Shown in pieces: positions 39,688 through 49,024 of a stretch of 64,000 nt of DNA; positions within the stretch are counted from its first letter, which is position 1, and each line of letters opens with the position of its first letter. Below the pieces are notes generated by a model. That model worked only from the letters and a program-made list of their open reading frames with translations. It was not told the DNA's origin and searched no databases. Origin of the DNA: Burkholderiales bacterium (lineage in GTDB: Bacteria; Pseudomonadota; Gammaproteobacteria; Burkholderiales; Burkholderiaceae). The stretch covers positions 27,701-91,700 of the forward strand of contig JAJTAZ010000017.1 in NCBI GenBank assembly GCA_021287185.1, given 5' to 3'. A program made the translations under genes and the position numbers.

Positions 39688-39772
39688 TCAGATTATCCGC
39701 AGCATTATCACCACGCATGGGCACAAAATCACACATCGGCGTAAAATACGACCTTTCATAAAAATTCAAATA

Positions 39773-41011
39773 ATGAACACGCGCGCTTTTATCAAACACA
39801 TTCCGCCATTGGCTTGGGTGATTACGCTCACCGTGCTGTGTGCGGGCATTTTCGGTAATTTATTGGGTAATGTCACCACCGAACTGTCCGATGATTTGCA
39901 TCTAAGCGCGAAACACATCGGCTGGCTGGTGTTCATCGGTAGTTCCGGCAGCGCGCTGGGGGCGTTCTTGGGTGGCGACATTGCCTATCGCGTGCGCCCG
40001 TTGGTTTTAATCTATGCCTATTTGGCAGGTATGCTGGCATCCATCGTGCTGCTGGTGAGCAGCAGCCAATTCAGCACTTTGGCAGCGGGCTTTTTATGCT
40101 ACGAAATCATGCTGACCGCTTTACTGACCCTGTCCCACACGATGATAGGACACATGGATTTAAGCAGCGCGATTCGTGCGCGCATGCTCGCCCTACTCGA
40201 TGTGGGTTGGAGCGTGGGTGCGAGCATCGCGCCGATTTGGGTGGTGTTTTTATTGCGCGGTTATCCGAGTTGGCGTGTTCCCTATGCCTTGTTCATCCTG
40301 CTCGTGGTCGCGCTCATCGTGGCTTACTCGCGCACAATCATCCGCACCAGTATTGATGCAATTCATTTGCTCCGACAGCCCAACGCAGATGCGCATCCCA
40401 CACGAGCGTCACATACTTATTGGCAACTCATCACCTCGCGCTGGACGATTTGGGCTTGGGTGGCAGCGATATTAATCGGCTATGTGGAATGGGGACACAC
40501 GTATTGGTTCGTCAATTACGCCCATCAAGGTCGCGCGATTACACTGGATAATGCGCGTTGGGGCTTGCTGGCGTTTACCGCAGGTATGGTGCTCGCACGC
40601 GCATGGCAAACCTTTGTTCACAGCCATTTAAGCACCGAGCAACGATTGGTGCGCTTGAGTATCGTCGGTTGTGTGATGTTTGCCTTGATTGCGTGGTTTC
40701 CCAACCCAACGATGATGCCCTATGTGCTGACCATCAATTTTTTCGCAGGTGTTGGCATCGGTATTGTGTTTCCAATTTTGCTCAATCACCTCATCGATTT
40801 TGCACCGCATGACACTGCAAAATTTTCTGCACTGCTGATGTTTGGCATTTTGATTGGCGCACAATTGGCGGGCTTAATCATTGGCTACGTCACCGAGCAT
40901 TTGAATATCAATTGGGGCTATGCGACCATTGCGCTGGCAATGTTTGGCTTTACCTTTGCGACTTTGAAATTGTTTGCAGTACACAAACACCATCCATCAT
41001 TCAATCCATAA
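39773..41011 (+). CDS. MFS transporter
   Basis: A 412-residue protein with about 12 hydrophobic segments. I start at ATG 39773 (MNTRAFIKHIPPLAWV), since the upstream part of the open frame runs over obgE on the other strand. GSSGSALGAFLGGDIAYRVRP resembles the loop 2-3 motif A region. The substrate is unknown. It separates rpmA from obgE, which are neighbours in most relatives, and it is transcribed opposite to both. Confidence 0.85.
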   Translation: MNTRAFIKHIPPLAWVITLTVLCAGIFGNLLGNVTTELSDDLHLSAKHIGWLVFIGSSGSALGAFLGGDIAYRVRPLVLIYAYLAGMLASIVLLVSSSQFSTLAAGFLCYEIMLTALLTLSHTMIGHMDLSSAIRARMLALLDVGWSVGASIAPIWVVFLLRGYPSWRVPYALFILLVVALIVAYSRTIIRTSIDAIHLLRQPNADAHPTRASHTYWQLITSRWTIWAWVAAILIGYVEWGHTYWFVNYAHQGRAITLDNARWGLLAFTAGMVLARAWQTFVHSHLSTEQRLVRLSIVGCVMFALIAWFPNPTMMPYVLTINFFAGVGIGIVFPILLNHLIDFAPHDTAKFSALLMFGILIGAQLAGLIIGYVTEHLNINWGYATIALAMFGFTFATLKLFAVHKHHPSFNP

Positions 41012-41120
41012 AGCTTAACAATGGCATCACCTAATGGTGCACTCGCGTGGTTGTTCAACCCTTCAATAAGTTAAATATTTGAGAGACTCGCACCACCTCA
41101 CCCTCACGCTTTGCCCAAAC

Positions 41121-41147
41121 AAAACGCCGCAAATGATTTGCGGCGTT
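41121..41147 (-). terminator. Rho-independent terminator of rplU-rpmA
   Basis: AACGCCGCAAA (41123-41133), loop TGA, TTTGCGGCGTT (41137-41147): a perfect 11-bp stem, followed on the minus strand by GTTTTGTTT. It lies 25 bases after the rpmA stop. Confidence 0.8.
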
Positions 41148-41171
41148 GTTCAGTACTTAGAACCGTATCAA

Positions 41172-41426
41172 TTAAGAAACGATGCTTACAGTACGACGCT
41201 TGTGCGCGCCTTTCACTGCAAATTGTACTTTGCCTTCCACTTTGGCAAACAAAGTGTGGTCCTTGCCCATGCCCACGCCTTCACCTGGGTGGAACTCAGT
41301 ACCGCGTTGGCGCACGATGATGTTGCCTGGAACAATGTGCTCACCACCGTAGATTTTCACGCCCAATCGTTTCGATTCTGATTCGCGACCATTTCGCGTA
41401 GAGCCGCCGCCTTTTTTATGTGCCAT
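41172..41426 (-). CDS. rpmA: 50S ribosomal protein L27
   Basis: An 84-residue protein starting [24 protein letters not shown], the L27 signature; it has no N-terminal extension needing cleavage. [21 protein letters not shown] follows. L27 reaches the peptidyl-transferase centre. It is 73 bases downstream of rplU on the same strand. Confidence 0.97.
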   Translation of the reverse strand: MAHKKGGGSTRNGRESESKRLGVKIYGGEHIVPGNIIVRQRGTEFHPGEGVGMGKDHTLFAKVEGKVQFAVKGAHKRRTVSIVS

Positions 41427-41499
41427 GATGACATCCTTCTGTTAATCCCAAAGCACGGTGTGCTTTGGCAATCATTTTTAAACAATACTTAATTTTAAA

Positions 41500-41811
41500 T
41501 TAAGCATTCACCGTTTCAATCAACACTTCAGTGTAGTTTTGGCGGTGGCCTTGACGTTTTTGGTAGTGTTTACGACGGCGCATTTTGAAAATACGCACTT
41601 TATCGTGACGACCTTGAGACAATACTTTAGCAACGACAGACGCACCAGACACCAACGGTGTACCCACAACCAAGCCTTCGCCAGAACCCACAGCCAAAAC
41701 TTCGTTCAAGGTAATTTGTTGTCCAATGTCAGCAGCGATCTGTTCTATTTTCAATTTTTGGCCAGCGACAACACGGTACTGTTTGCCACCAGTTTTTATG
41801 ACTGCGTACAT
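41500..41811 (-). CDS. rplU: 50S ribosomal protein L21
   Basis: A 103-residue protein starting [14 protein letters not shown]; this ATG at 41811 is chosen over upstream in-frame starts because it is the family start. [23 protein letters not shown] near the end is the L21 rRNA-binding signature. It is the first gene of rplU-rpmA, with a good promoter upstream. Confidence 0.97.
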   Translation of the reverse strand: MYAVIKTGGKQYRVVAGQKLKIEQIAADIGQQITLNEVLAVGSGEGLVVGTPLVSGASVVAKVLSQGRHDKVRIFKMRRRKHYQKRQGHRQNYTEVLIETVNA

Positions 41812-41866
41812 TTTAAAATCCTTAAAAAATTCATATCCTTCGCGCACCATTACGCAAAGAAGCGAA

Positions 41867-41895
41867 ATTATAATCAAGTTTTCAAACAAAAGCAA
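41867..41895 (-). promoter_or_regulatory. Sigma-70 promoter of rplU-rpmA
   Basis: On the minus strand, TTGCTT (41895-41890), a 17-base spacer and TATAAT (41872-41867). It lies about 56 bases before the rplU start. Confidence 0.7.
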
Positions 41896-41928
41896 TCAAA
41901 ATCAATACGTTGCATGAACTGTGGTTTT

Positions 41929-43575
41929 CTATCGACCCAACATTTCCAAGGCATGTTCGCGCGTGGCGTCGGTAATCGTCACACCACCGAGCATTCGCGC
42001 GATTTCATCCACACGCTGCGCTTGATTCAAAACCTCAATGGTGGAATAAGTCGCGCCATCGACTGTGGCTTTGCTCACACGCCAGTGGTGGATGCCCTGC
42101 GCCGCAACCTGCGCCAAATGAGTGACGCACAGCACTTGGCGAGTTGAACCCATTTGAGCCAATAGTTTACCGACCACTTCAGCCACTGCACCACCAATAC
42201 CCGAATCCACTTCATCAAATATCAATGTTGGCACTGGATTGGCTGCGCTGGTGATGACCGACAATGCGAGGCTGATGCGCGCCAACTCGCCGCCTGAAGC
42301 GACTTTATGTAAAGCCTGTGGCTCCACGCCTGCGTGTCCCGCAACCTTAAACTCGACTGCATCAATACCACTTTGCGACGGTGCGCCCTCGGTGACGCTG
42401 ATGTCAAACCGCCCACCCGTCATATTGAGCGTCTGCATACTGGCGGTCACGTCACTCGCCAATTTTTTGGCAGCGGCTTTGCGCGCTTGGCTCAATGCTT
42501 GCGCCGATTGGGTAAACGCACTCAATGCTTGCGTTTCCTGCGCGGTCAACGCGTCTATATCCATGCCGTGCTGTAATTGTTCCCATTCGTTTTGCAAACT
42601 GACCCAATGTGCGTGCAGTTCTTCGGGCTCAACCCTCAATTTGCGCGCCTGCTCGTGCCATAAACTGACACGCGCATCGATTTCCGCCCAACGTGCCTCG
42701 TCCAAATCAGCGCGTGAAGTGTAACCATTCAGAGTATGTCCTGCTTCTTGGATGTTGATGAGCGCAGAGTCGAGCAATTCAACCGCCTCATTCAAACGCT
42801 CATCAAACCGTGCCAAATTAGACAGATTGGAAATCTGTGTGCGCAGACCATCGGCGAGCGATTCATCACTCTGCGTGAGTGCGTCTGCCGCTTGCGCTGT
42901 GCCCTGCAACAAGGTCGTGGCGTGCGACAATCGACTGTGCTCGTGCGATAAATTTGCCCACTCATCAGACTGCGGCGCAAGTTCATTGAGCCCCGCCAAC
43001 TGCCACTGCAAAGCATCCATGCGCTCGCCAATTTGTGCCATATCGGTCTCGGCTTTGACACGCGCCGCCTGCACGCGTTGCCACGCAGCAAACGCCACAC
43101 GGGTTGCTTCGCGCAATTCGTGCAATTGCGCATGGTTGTCCAAAAGGTCTCTTTGCGCGGTGGGCTTGAGCAGCAACTGATGTGCATGCTGTCCGTGTAT
43201 GTGCACGAGTTGTTCTGCCAGTTCGCGCAACTGCGTCAGCGTCACGGCAATGCCGTTGATAAATGCACGGCTTTTGCCCTGCTTGTCAATCATTCGGCGA
43301 ATGAGCAAGACATCCTCTTCACCGAGCAAATCCTGAGCCGACAGCCACAATTGCACTTCATTAGACAGCGAAAACTCACCTGAAATATCGGCTTTGTCGC
43401 CGTTTTGTCCCACCAGCAGGGCATCCGAACGCTCACCAAGCAACAAACCAATCGCGTCCAACAAAATGGATTTACCTGCACCCGTTTCCCCTGTGAGCAC
43501 GGTAAAGCCTGCCTCAATCTCTAAATCAAGGGCTTTGACAATCACAAAATTTCTAAGAGACAGGCGTTGGAGCAT
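41929..43575 (-). CDS. recN: DNA repair protein RecN
   Basis: A 548-residue SMC-like protein. Walker A GETGAGKSILLDAIGLLLG is near residue 30; the coiled-coil middle is Glu/Gln/Ala-rich; the ABC signature VASGGELARISLALSV and Walker B LIFDEVDSGIGG lie in the C-terminal third. It acts in double-strand break repair. It follows nadK by 22 bases, an adjacency common in proteobacteria. Confidence 0.95.
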   Translation of the reverse strand: MLQRLSLRNFVIVKALDLEIEAGFTVLTGETGAGKSILLDAIGLLLGERSDALLVGQNGDKADISGEFSLSNEVQLWLSAQDLLGEEDVLLIRRMIDKQGKSRAFINGIAVTLTQLRELAEQLVHIHGQHAHQLLLKPTAQRDLLDNHAQLHELREATRVAFAAWQRVQAARVKAETDMAQIGERMDALQWQLAGLNELAPQSDEWANLSHEHSRLSHATTLLQGTAQAADALTQSDESLADGLRTQISNLSNLARFDERLNEAVELLDSALINIQEAGHTLNGYTSRADLDEARWAEIDARVSLWHEQARKLRVEPEELHAHWVSLQNEWEQLQHGMDIDALTAQETQALSAFTQSAQALSQARKAAAKKLASDVTASMQTLNMTGGRFDISVTEGAPSQSGIDAVEFKVAGHAGVEPQALHKVASGGELARISLALSVITSAANPVPTLIFDEVDSGIGGAVAEVVGKLLAQMGSTRQVLCVTHLAQVAAQGIHHWRVSKATVDGATYSTIEVLNQAQRVDEIARMLGGVTITDATREHALEMLGR

Positions 43576-43597
43576 GGCGGTGTCTTGTTAATTTAAA

Positions 43598-44515
43598 TTA
43601 AAGAGGACGCGATGGGTTGAGCTGCCAATTGAGTTTTTGGCGCAGTGTAGCAAAATAATTGTACGATAAGGGATGCCAAAAAATCGAAGAAAACGGCGCC
43701 AATCCGATGCGCAATCGATCATCTTGACGCGCGTATGAGAACACCTGTGAATCACAGTGCACCGCCGCCTCACGTTTACCCGCGATATCAATCTCAATCG
43801 TACAGGTGTTCGGTAACACAATCGGGCGATTGGACAGAGATTGGGGTGCAACGGGCACGAGGGTAATCCCCGCCAACTGTGGATGTAAAATCGGCCCACC
43901 TGCTGCCAATGAATACGCAGTAGAGCCTGTGGTTGTGGCAATAATCAAGGAGTCAGCACGTTGACGATACATAAATTGCTCATTCACGCGCACATTCAAG
44001 TCCAGCATCCCTTCGACACTGCGCCGCGCCACCACAACATCGTTGAGTGCCAAGCCTTCAAACACCACTTCGTCCTCACGCACCACTTGGGCAATGAACA
44101 AATCACGCTTTTCAACCGTGTACTGCTTATTCGCCAGCACTTCACGCAAAGCCGTCTCAACATCTGCCAATGCAATGTCGGTGATAAAACCCAAATGTCC
44201 TTGATTGACCCCAATAATTGGCAAACCATAGGGCGCAACCTGACGCGCATTGCCCAACATCGTACCATCCCCGCCAACCGAAATCATCACATCGGCCGCT
44301 TGACCGATGTCCTTAATGCTCGCGCTGGGATAGTCGCGCAACTGAAAATGCGCATGCGTCTGCTCTTCAATAATCACCGCCTTACCCAAATCCACGACTG
44401 CATGAATGACGCGTTTCAGCGCGTCAAGCGAACTATCAGACTGCGTACGCCCAACAATGGCGACCGTGCGCACATCGGCAGGATTTTTTGTGGGGAGTGG
44501 GGTGGGTTTGTTCAT
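43598..44515 (-). CDS. nadK: NAD kinase
   Basis: A 305-residue protein with the GGDGTMLGNAR motif, NQGHLGFITD and the TGSTAYSLAAGGPILHP segment of NAD kinases. It makes NADP from NAD. It is divergent from hrcA and upstream of recN, in the order hrcA / nadK / recN common in beta- and gammaproteobacteria. Confidence 0.95.
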   Translation of the reverse strand: MNKPTPLPTKNPADVRTVAIVGRTQSDSSLDALKRVIHAVVDLGKAVIIEEQTHAHFQLRDYPSASIKDIGQAADVMISVGGDGTMLGNARQVAPYGLPIIGVNQGHLGFITDIALADVETALREVLANKQYTVEKRDLFIAQVVREDEVVFEGLALNDVVVARRSVEGMLDLNVRVNEQFMYRQRADSLIIATTTGSTAYSLAAGGPILHPQLAGITLVPVAPQSLSNRPIVLPNTCTIEIDIAGKREAAVHCDSQVFSYARQDDRLRIGLAPFSSIFWHPLSYNYFATLRQKLNWQLNPSRPL

Positions 44516-44574
44516 GGTCGCATTGTAAATGAATGTGTGGACGGATGCCAGTTGTACGACACCGCTTTTTCAGC

Positions 44575-44588
44575 GACTCGTTCGAGTC
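44575..44588. repeat. Palindrome between nadK and hrcA
   Basis: GACTCG, TT and CGAGTC form a 6-bp inverted repeat in the 163-base divergent gap. It is not a CIRCE element (which would be TTAGCACTC-N9-GAGTGCTAA). The gap shows nothing else firm besides a weak TACAAT. Confidence 0.35.
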
Positions 44589-44678
44589 ACCTAAAGTTTT
44601 TGCTGTGGGTTACAATACTGCATCTTTGTTAAAGAAACACGAATCACCCAAACCAGTGCAGTCCGAAGGGGGTGTTCC

Positions 44679-45746
44679 GTGTTTTCTACAACCACATCAC
44701 CACACCGCACGAACATGAATTTAGACGAACGCGCCAGTATTCTGTTGACCACATTGGTTCACCAATACATTGCCCAAGGCACCCCCGTGGGCTCGCAGGC
44801 GTTGATGGCAAACTCAGGTTTGTCGATTTCATCAGCGACTGTGCGCAACGTGATGGCAGAATTGGAACAATTGGGCTTAATCGCCAGTCCGCATACCTCA
44901 GCAGGACGCATTCCCACGCCTGCGGGTTATCGTTTTTTTGTCGATGCGATGATGACTGCAAACGCCTTTACAGCCAATGATGAGGCCGATTTGTCGGCAC
45001 ATGATTTATCGGGATTTTCGGCAGACACCCCAGCGCGCATGGCCAATCAAGCCGCGCAGACTTTATCGCAACTCTCGCATTTCGCAGGCATTATTGCCAC
45101 GCCCAAACGCTCACAGGTCTTTGGGCAAATTGACTTTTTACAATTGTCACCAACGCGGATTTTGGTGGTGATGGTCACGCCTGAGGGTGATGTGCAAAAT
45201 CGCCTGTTGCAACTGGAACAAGCCTACACACCGAGCCAACTCAATCACGCGGCGAATTACCTCAACAGCCATTTTGCGGGCAAAACTTTTGAACACATTC
45301 GCACACAACTGGCGAATGAATTGGCACATTTGCAAAATGATGTCAACGTTTTAATGCAGCAAGCTGTGGCACGCACATCCGAATCCAGCATGGATGAAGA
45401 TGCACTGATTGTCAAAGGCGAGCGTCATTTGCTCGATGTCTCTGAATTTGCCAACAACATGCAACGTCTGCGTCAGACTTTTGATTTATTTGACGAAAAA
45501 ACACGCCTGCTGCAATTGCTAGAACACACCCGCACCGCAGGCGGCATCCAAGTCTTTATCGGTGGTGAGTCCGATGTATTGCCCTACGATGGCGTGTCGC
45601 TGATTTGCGCGCCCTACGCTGCCAACAACCAAATAATGGGCACGCTCGGCGTGATTGGCCCTTCACGCATGGCGTACGAAAAAGTTATTCCCATGGTCGA
45701 TGTGACCGCCAAACTCCTCTCACGCGCCATGCAGAATTTTACTTAA
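44679..45746 (+). CDS. hrcA: Heat-inducible transcription repressor HrcA
   Basis: Up to 355 residues. The GTG at 44679 has the strong ribosome site GAAGGGGG, but the family start MNLDERASILL corresponds to the ATG at 44715; I keep the GTG and note the alternative. The N-terminal winged helix (SQALMANSGLSISSATVRNVMAELEQLGL, with SPHTSAGRIPTPAGYRFFVD) is diagnostic. It represses groE and dnaK genes through CIRCE sites, none of which I found in this window. Confidence 0.94.
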   Translation: MFSTTTSPHRTNMNLDERASILLTTLVHQYIAQGTPVGSQALMANSGLSISSATVRNVMAELEQLGLIASPHTSAGRIPTPAGYRFFVDAMMTANAFTANDEADLSAHDLSGFSADTPARMANQAAQTLSQLSHFAGIIATPKRSQVFGQIDFLQLSPTRILVVMVTPEGDVQNRLLQLEQAYTPSQLNHAANYLNSHFAGKTFEHIRTQLANELAHLQNDVNVLMQQAVARTSESSMDEDALIVKGERHLLDVSEFANNMQRLRQTFDLFDEKTRLLQLLEHTRTAGGIQVFIGGESDVLPYDGVSLICAPYAANNQIMGTLGVIGPSRMAYEKVIPMVDVTAKLLSRAMQNFT

Positions 45747-45747
45747 A

Positions 45748-46785
45748 ATGAATACTCAAAAAAACGCTGTCCTACTCATCAACCTTGGCTCGCCCGATGC
45801 GCCGACCGCGCCTGCGATTGCGCGTTATTTGGGTGAATTTCTCAGTGACCGCCGCGTGGTGGACATTCCCAAATTGCTTTGGCAACCCATTTTACGTGGC
45901 ATCATTTTGCGCATCCGCCCAAAAAAACTCGTGCCTTTGTACGAAATGATTTGGGACAAAAATGTCGCGCCCGAAAATGGCGCGCCGCTCAAAGCCATCA
46001 CGCTCGCGCAAGCCGAGGCGTTGAGCGCGCGATTGGCAACAACCAATACCGCTGTCTATTGGGCAATGCGCTACCAAAACCCATCCATCGCCTCGGTGCT
46101 CGAACGCATGGCGAATGACGGTGTGACCGATGTCACCGTGTTGCCGCTTTATCCACAATATTCGCGTACCACCACCGAAACTGCATTTGATGCCATAGCC
46201 AGTGCACTCAATCAAATACACAAACAACGTGGTAATTCTCGACGGAGCGAACCATTATTCAGACTACATACCATTCAAGAATACCACGCGCACCCCATGT
46301 ATATCGCGGCTTTAGCGCAATCGGTTCGTGCGTATTGGCAAGCCCATGGTCAACCCAATTTTGCCGCAGGTGATAAATTACTGCTGAGTTTTCACGGCTT
46401 GCCTGAACGCAACATCAAAAAAGGCGACCCGTATCAAAATCAATGCGAAGCCACGCATCGTTTACTGTCGCAAGCCTTGGGGCTGAGCACCGAGCAGGTG
46501 CTGATTAGCTACCAATCACGCTTTGGTAAACAAAAATGGATTGAGCCCTACACCCAAGCGACTTTGGAGCAATTGGCTAAAACAGGCACAAAACGCGTGG
46601 ACGTGATGTGCCCTGGTTTTGCAGCAGACTGTTTGGAAACACTGGAAGAAATTGCCCATCAACTCAAAGCCGTGTTCCTTGAATCAGGTGGAAAAGATTA
46701 CCACTACATTGCGTGTTTGAATACCCAACCCGCGCACATTGAGATGATGGCGCAATTGGTGGCCGAGCCACGTAACCATGCTTGA
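45748..46785 (+). CDS. hemH: Ferrochelatase
   Basis: A 345-residue protein with LLINLGSPDAP, LPLYPQYSRTTT and LSFHGLPERNIKKGDPY (catalytic His), and CPGFAADCLETLEEI near the C-terminus. It inserts iron into protoporphyrin IX. The start follows the hrcA stop by one base, so translation is probably coupled; pairing hrcA with hemH is common in betaproteobacteria. Confidence 0.95.
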   Translation: MNTQKNAVLLINLGSPDAPTAPAIARYLGEFLSDRRVVDIPKLLWQPILRGIILRIRPKKLVPLYEMIWDKNVAPENGAPLKAITLAQAEALSARLATTNTAVYWAMRYQNPSIASVLERMANDGVTDVTVLPLYPQYSRTTTETAFDAIASALNQIHKQRGNSRRSEPLFRLHTIQEYHAHPMYIAALAQSVRAYWQAHGQPNFAAGDKLLLSFHGLPERNIKKGDPYQNQCEATHRLLSQALGLSTEQVLISYQSRFGKQKWIEPYTQATLEQLAKTGTKRVDVMCPGFAADCLETLEEIAHQLKAVFLESGGKDYHYIACLNTQPAHIEMMAQLVAEPRNHA

Positions 46786-46796
46786 TTGGGTCAATC

Positions 46797-47426
46797 ATGT
46801 TCCCCACCACTGTCATCAAACTCATCCCATTTATCGAAGCCATCGGCATTATTGCTTTTTGCGTGTCTGGATTCATTCGCGCACAGCAACACAAGTTTGA
46901 CCCGATTGGCGTATTCATCATTGGTTTTGTCACCGCATTTGGTGGCGGGACGTTGCGCGACATCATGCTTGATCGCCGCCCATTTTTTTGGGTTGAGCAT
47001 GAGGCATACATCATCGCACTGTTTGTATTTTCATTGATTGCAGGCAAAACCTTGCACTTTATGCGCCGCGTGTTTTCACTCAAATCCATGTTGGTGGCAG
47101 ACGCGCTCGGCTTGAGTTTATTCACCATCACCAGCACTGCGGTCGCGCTGGACGCAGGAATGCCGTACTTTGTCGCCTCGATGTATGGTGTGATGGGTGC
47201 AACCTTTGGCGGTGTCATCCGCGATGTGCTGTGTAATGAAAAGCCGTTGTTGTTGATTGATTCAGAACCGTACGCCACCTGCGCATTTGCAGGGGCTTGG
47301 CTGTATTTGATATTGATGTACTTGAACGTGCAAGCGATTTTGAGTTTGGCCTTGGGCAGTGCTTTGGTGTTTGTGCTGCGCATGGCGAGCATCAAACTCA
47401 AATGGCGCGTGCCCAGTGGGTTTTAA
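46797..47426 (+). CDS. TRIC/YicG-family (UPF0126) membrane protein
   Basis: A 209-residue protein from the ATG at 46797, 11 bases after the hemH stop. It has seven predicted membrane segments in two repeats, each with a Gly-rich kink: AFGGGTLRDIMLDRRPFFW and GATFGGVIRDVLCNEKP. The family includes trimeric cation channels; in bacteria an amino acid (glycine) transport role has also been reported for YicG. Which applies here is not shown. Confidence 0.88.
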   Translation: MFPTTVIKLIPFIEAIGIIAFCVSGFIRAQQHKFDPIGVFIIGFVTAFGGGTLRDIMLDRRPFFWVEHEAYIIALFVFSLIAGKTLHFMRRVFSLKSMLVADALGLSLFTITSTAVALDAGMPYFVASMYGVMGATFGGVIRDVLCNEKPLLLIDSEPYATCAFAGAWLYLILMYLNVQAILSLALGSALVFVLRMASIKLKWRVPSGF

Positions 47427-47448
47427 ACCATACTTTTGCGAGCAAACA

Positions 47449-47847
47449 ATGACTCAAAATCCAAAGAAATTTCTAACCAAAAAAAGAACCCTATCCCAAT
47501 GGATGGATATTGGATGGCAAGTATTGGTCGTGGGGACTGTAGCAGGCTTAATTTTTTGGCCATCGGCAAAAAACATTAATACCCGACGACCTATTTACAA
47601 CTCCTTGGAAGAGTGTCTCTCTGACTGGAATAATACACCTACTGACTGTGAGGAAAAAGATGAATCCAGCAGTTCTAACTCAATACGCATTCGCAAATGG
47701 TATGGGCCTGATGTAGACAATGAGGGACGTGCCTATCACAAAGATGGTCGAGTAACAGAAGGGCACACTCGATTTGCCACGACCAGTTTTCGCGGCTCAA
47801 ACATTACGCGCAGCGGGTTTGGACGCGGATTTTCTCGAGGCGGCTGA
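47449..47847 (+). CDS. YgiB/DUF1190-like protein
   Basis: A 132-residue protein with one hydrophobic segment at about 22-42 (WQVLVVGTVAGLIFW). The pattern YNSLEECLSDWNNTPTDCEE followed by a Gly/Arg/Ser-rich C-terminus with GFGRGFSRGG is that of YgiB. It has no lipobox. It is the first gene of a three-gene set with YgiC and DUF350; the ygiC ATG follows its stop by 10 bases. Confidence 0.8.
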   Translation: MTQNPKKFLTKKRTLSQWMDIGWQVLVVGTVAGLIFWPSAKNINTRRPIYNSLEECLSDWNNTPTDCEEKDESSSSNSIRIRKWYGPDVDNEGRAYHKDGRVTEGHTRFATTSFRGSNITRSGFGRGFSRGG

Positions 47848-47857
47848 GGAAACAAAA

Positions 47858-49015
47858 ATGATTCGCGAACCACAAATTGCGCGCGCAGATTGGCGCGAAA
47901 AAATGGAACAAATTGGTTTTGGCTTTCACAGTATTGATGGTCTGTATTGGCAAGAAAATTTCGCCTACCGTTTCACCGATCAACAAATCGATTTACTAGA
48001 CGATGTAACCTTAGAGTTACACCATATGTGTTTGAACGTAGTAGATGACCTAATTCGCCGAGGGGATTTATCCACTTTAGCCATTGACCAGCATTGGCAA
48101 TCACATATCGAAAAGTCGTGGCAAACTCGAGAGCCATCGTTAATTGGGCGCATGGATTTGGTATATGACGGAATATCTGCACCAAAATTATTAGAATACA
48201 ATGCAGACACGGCAACTTCTTTAATCGAATCCAGTCTAGCACAATGGGGTTGGATACAGGATACTCATCCACAAGCAAATCAGTTTAACAGTCTGCACGA
48301 AAAATTAATTACTCAATGGCAAGTCATCAAAGATTATTGGCATATACATGATACTCAAACTTCTGAAAATTACCCTTTACACTTCATGGGGGTTTATACC
48401 CAAGAAGAAGATGCTGTACACTTAGACTATTTGCTAGACACGGCAATTCAGGCAGGTTTTAGATGCGATTGGCTTAACATGGAGGACGTCGGTTGGGATG
48501 GCGCTTATTTTGTAGACGTGAACGGAAATGCTATACGCCATGCATTTAAATTATACCCATGGGAATGGATGGTTCGCGATGAGTTCGCTGAACACGTATT
48601 CAATTCCAATATTCGATGGATTGAACCTGCATGGAAAATGATTGTGTCCAATAAAGCTTTCTTAGCACACTTGTGGAATGCATATCCCAAACATCCGAAT
48701 CTATTACCTACAAGTTTTTCATTATCTACGTTGCCAAATATAAACAACACGGGATATGCACGTAAGCCCTTGTTCTCTCGAGAAGGCGCAGGCATTGAGT
48801 TGCATTTCCCTGATGGTAAAATCGTACAAGAACTCGCTCGCGAAACACCGCAGGGATGGATTTATCAGACATTAAACCCTTTACCAAAATTTGGAAATGC
48901 TTGGACTGTCATCGGTTCATGGATTGTTGGCAACGAAACTGCGGGCATTGGTATTCGCGAAGACATCTCGCCAATTACAAAAGATTCAAGTCATTTTTTA
49001 CCACATTATTTTTAG
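47858..49015 (+). CDS. YgiC-like ATP-grasp ligase (glutathionylspermidine synthase family)
   Basis: A 385-residue protein starting at the ATG at 47858 (GAGGAAAC upstream). EYNADTATSLIESSLAQWGWIQD, FHLYPWEWM-like KLYPWEWMVRDEFA, and KPLFSREGAGIE are family signatures of the C-terminal synthetase domain of Gsp. It lacks the N-terminal amidase of E. coli Gsp. Family members ligate amines or peptides with ATP; the substrate of YgiC-type proteins is unknown. The operon with YgiB-like and DUF350 proteins points to a membrane-associated job. Confidence 0.88.
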   Translation: MIREPQIARADWREKMEQIGFGFHSIDGLYWQENFAYRFTDQQIDLLDDVTLELHHMCLNVVDDLIRRGDLSTLAIDQHWQSHIEKSWQTREPSLIGRMDLVYDGISAPKLLEYNADTATSLIESSLAQWGWIQDTHPQANQFNSLHEKLITQWQVIKDYWHIHDTQTSENYPLHFMGVYTQEEDAVHLDYLLDTAIQAGFRCDWLNMEDVGWDGAYFVDVNGNAIRHAFKLYPWEWMVRDEFAEHVFNSNIRWIEPAWKMIVSNKAFLAHLWNAYPKHPNLLPTSFSLSTLPNINNTGYARKPLFSREGAGIELHFPDGKIVQELARETPQGWIYQTLNPLPKFGNAWTVIGSWIVGNETAGIGIREDISPITKDSSHFLPHYF

Positions 49016-49024
49016 GAACACATT

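Noticed and set aside
44516..44678. CIRCE operator expected near hrcA
   Set aside because: The palindrome at 44575-44588 does not match TTAGCACTC-N9-GAGTGCTAA, and no such element was found elsewhere by eye.
46664..47401. Minus-strand open frame of about 245 codons over the hemH end and the TRIC/YicG gene
   Set aside because: Antisense to clear membrane and heme-synthesis genes; composition (Asn/Met/Pro/Ser) is that of a reverse-strand frame.
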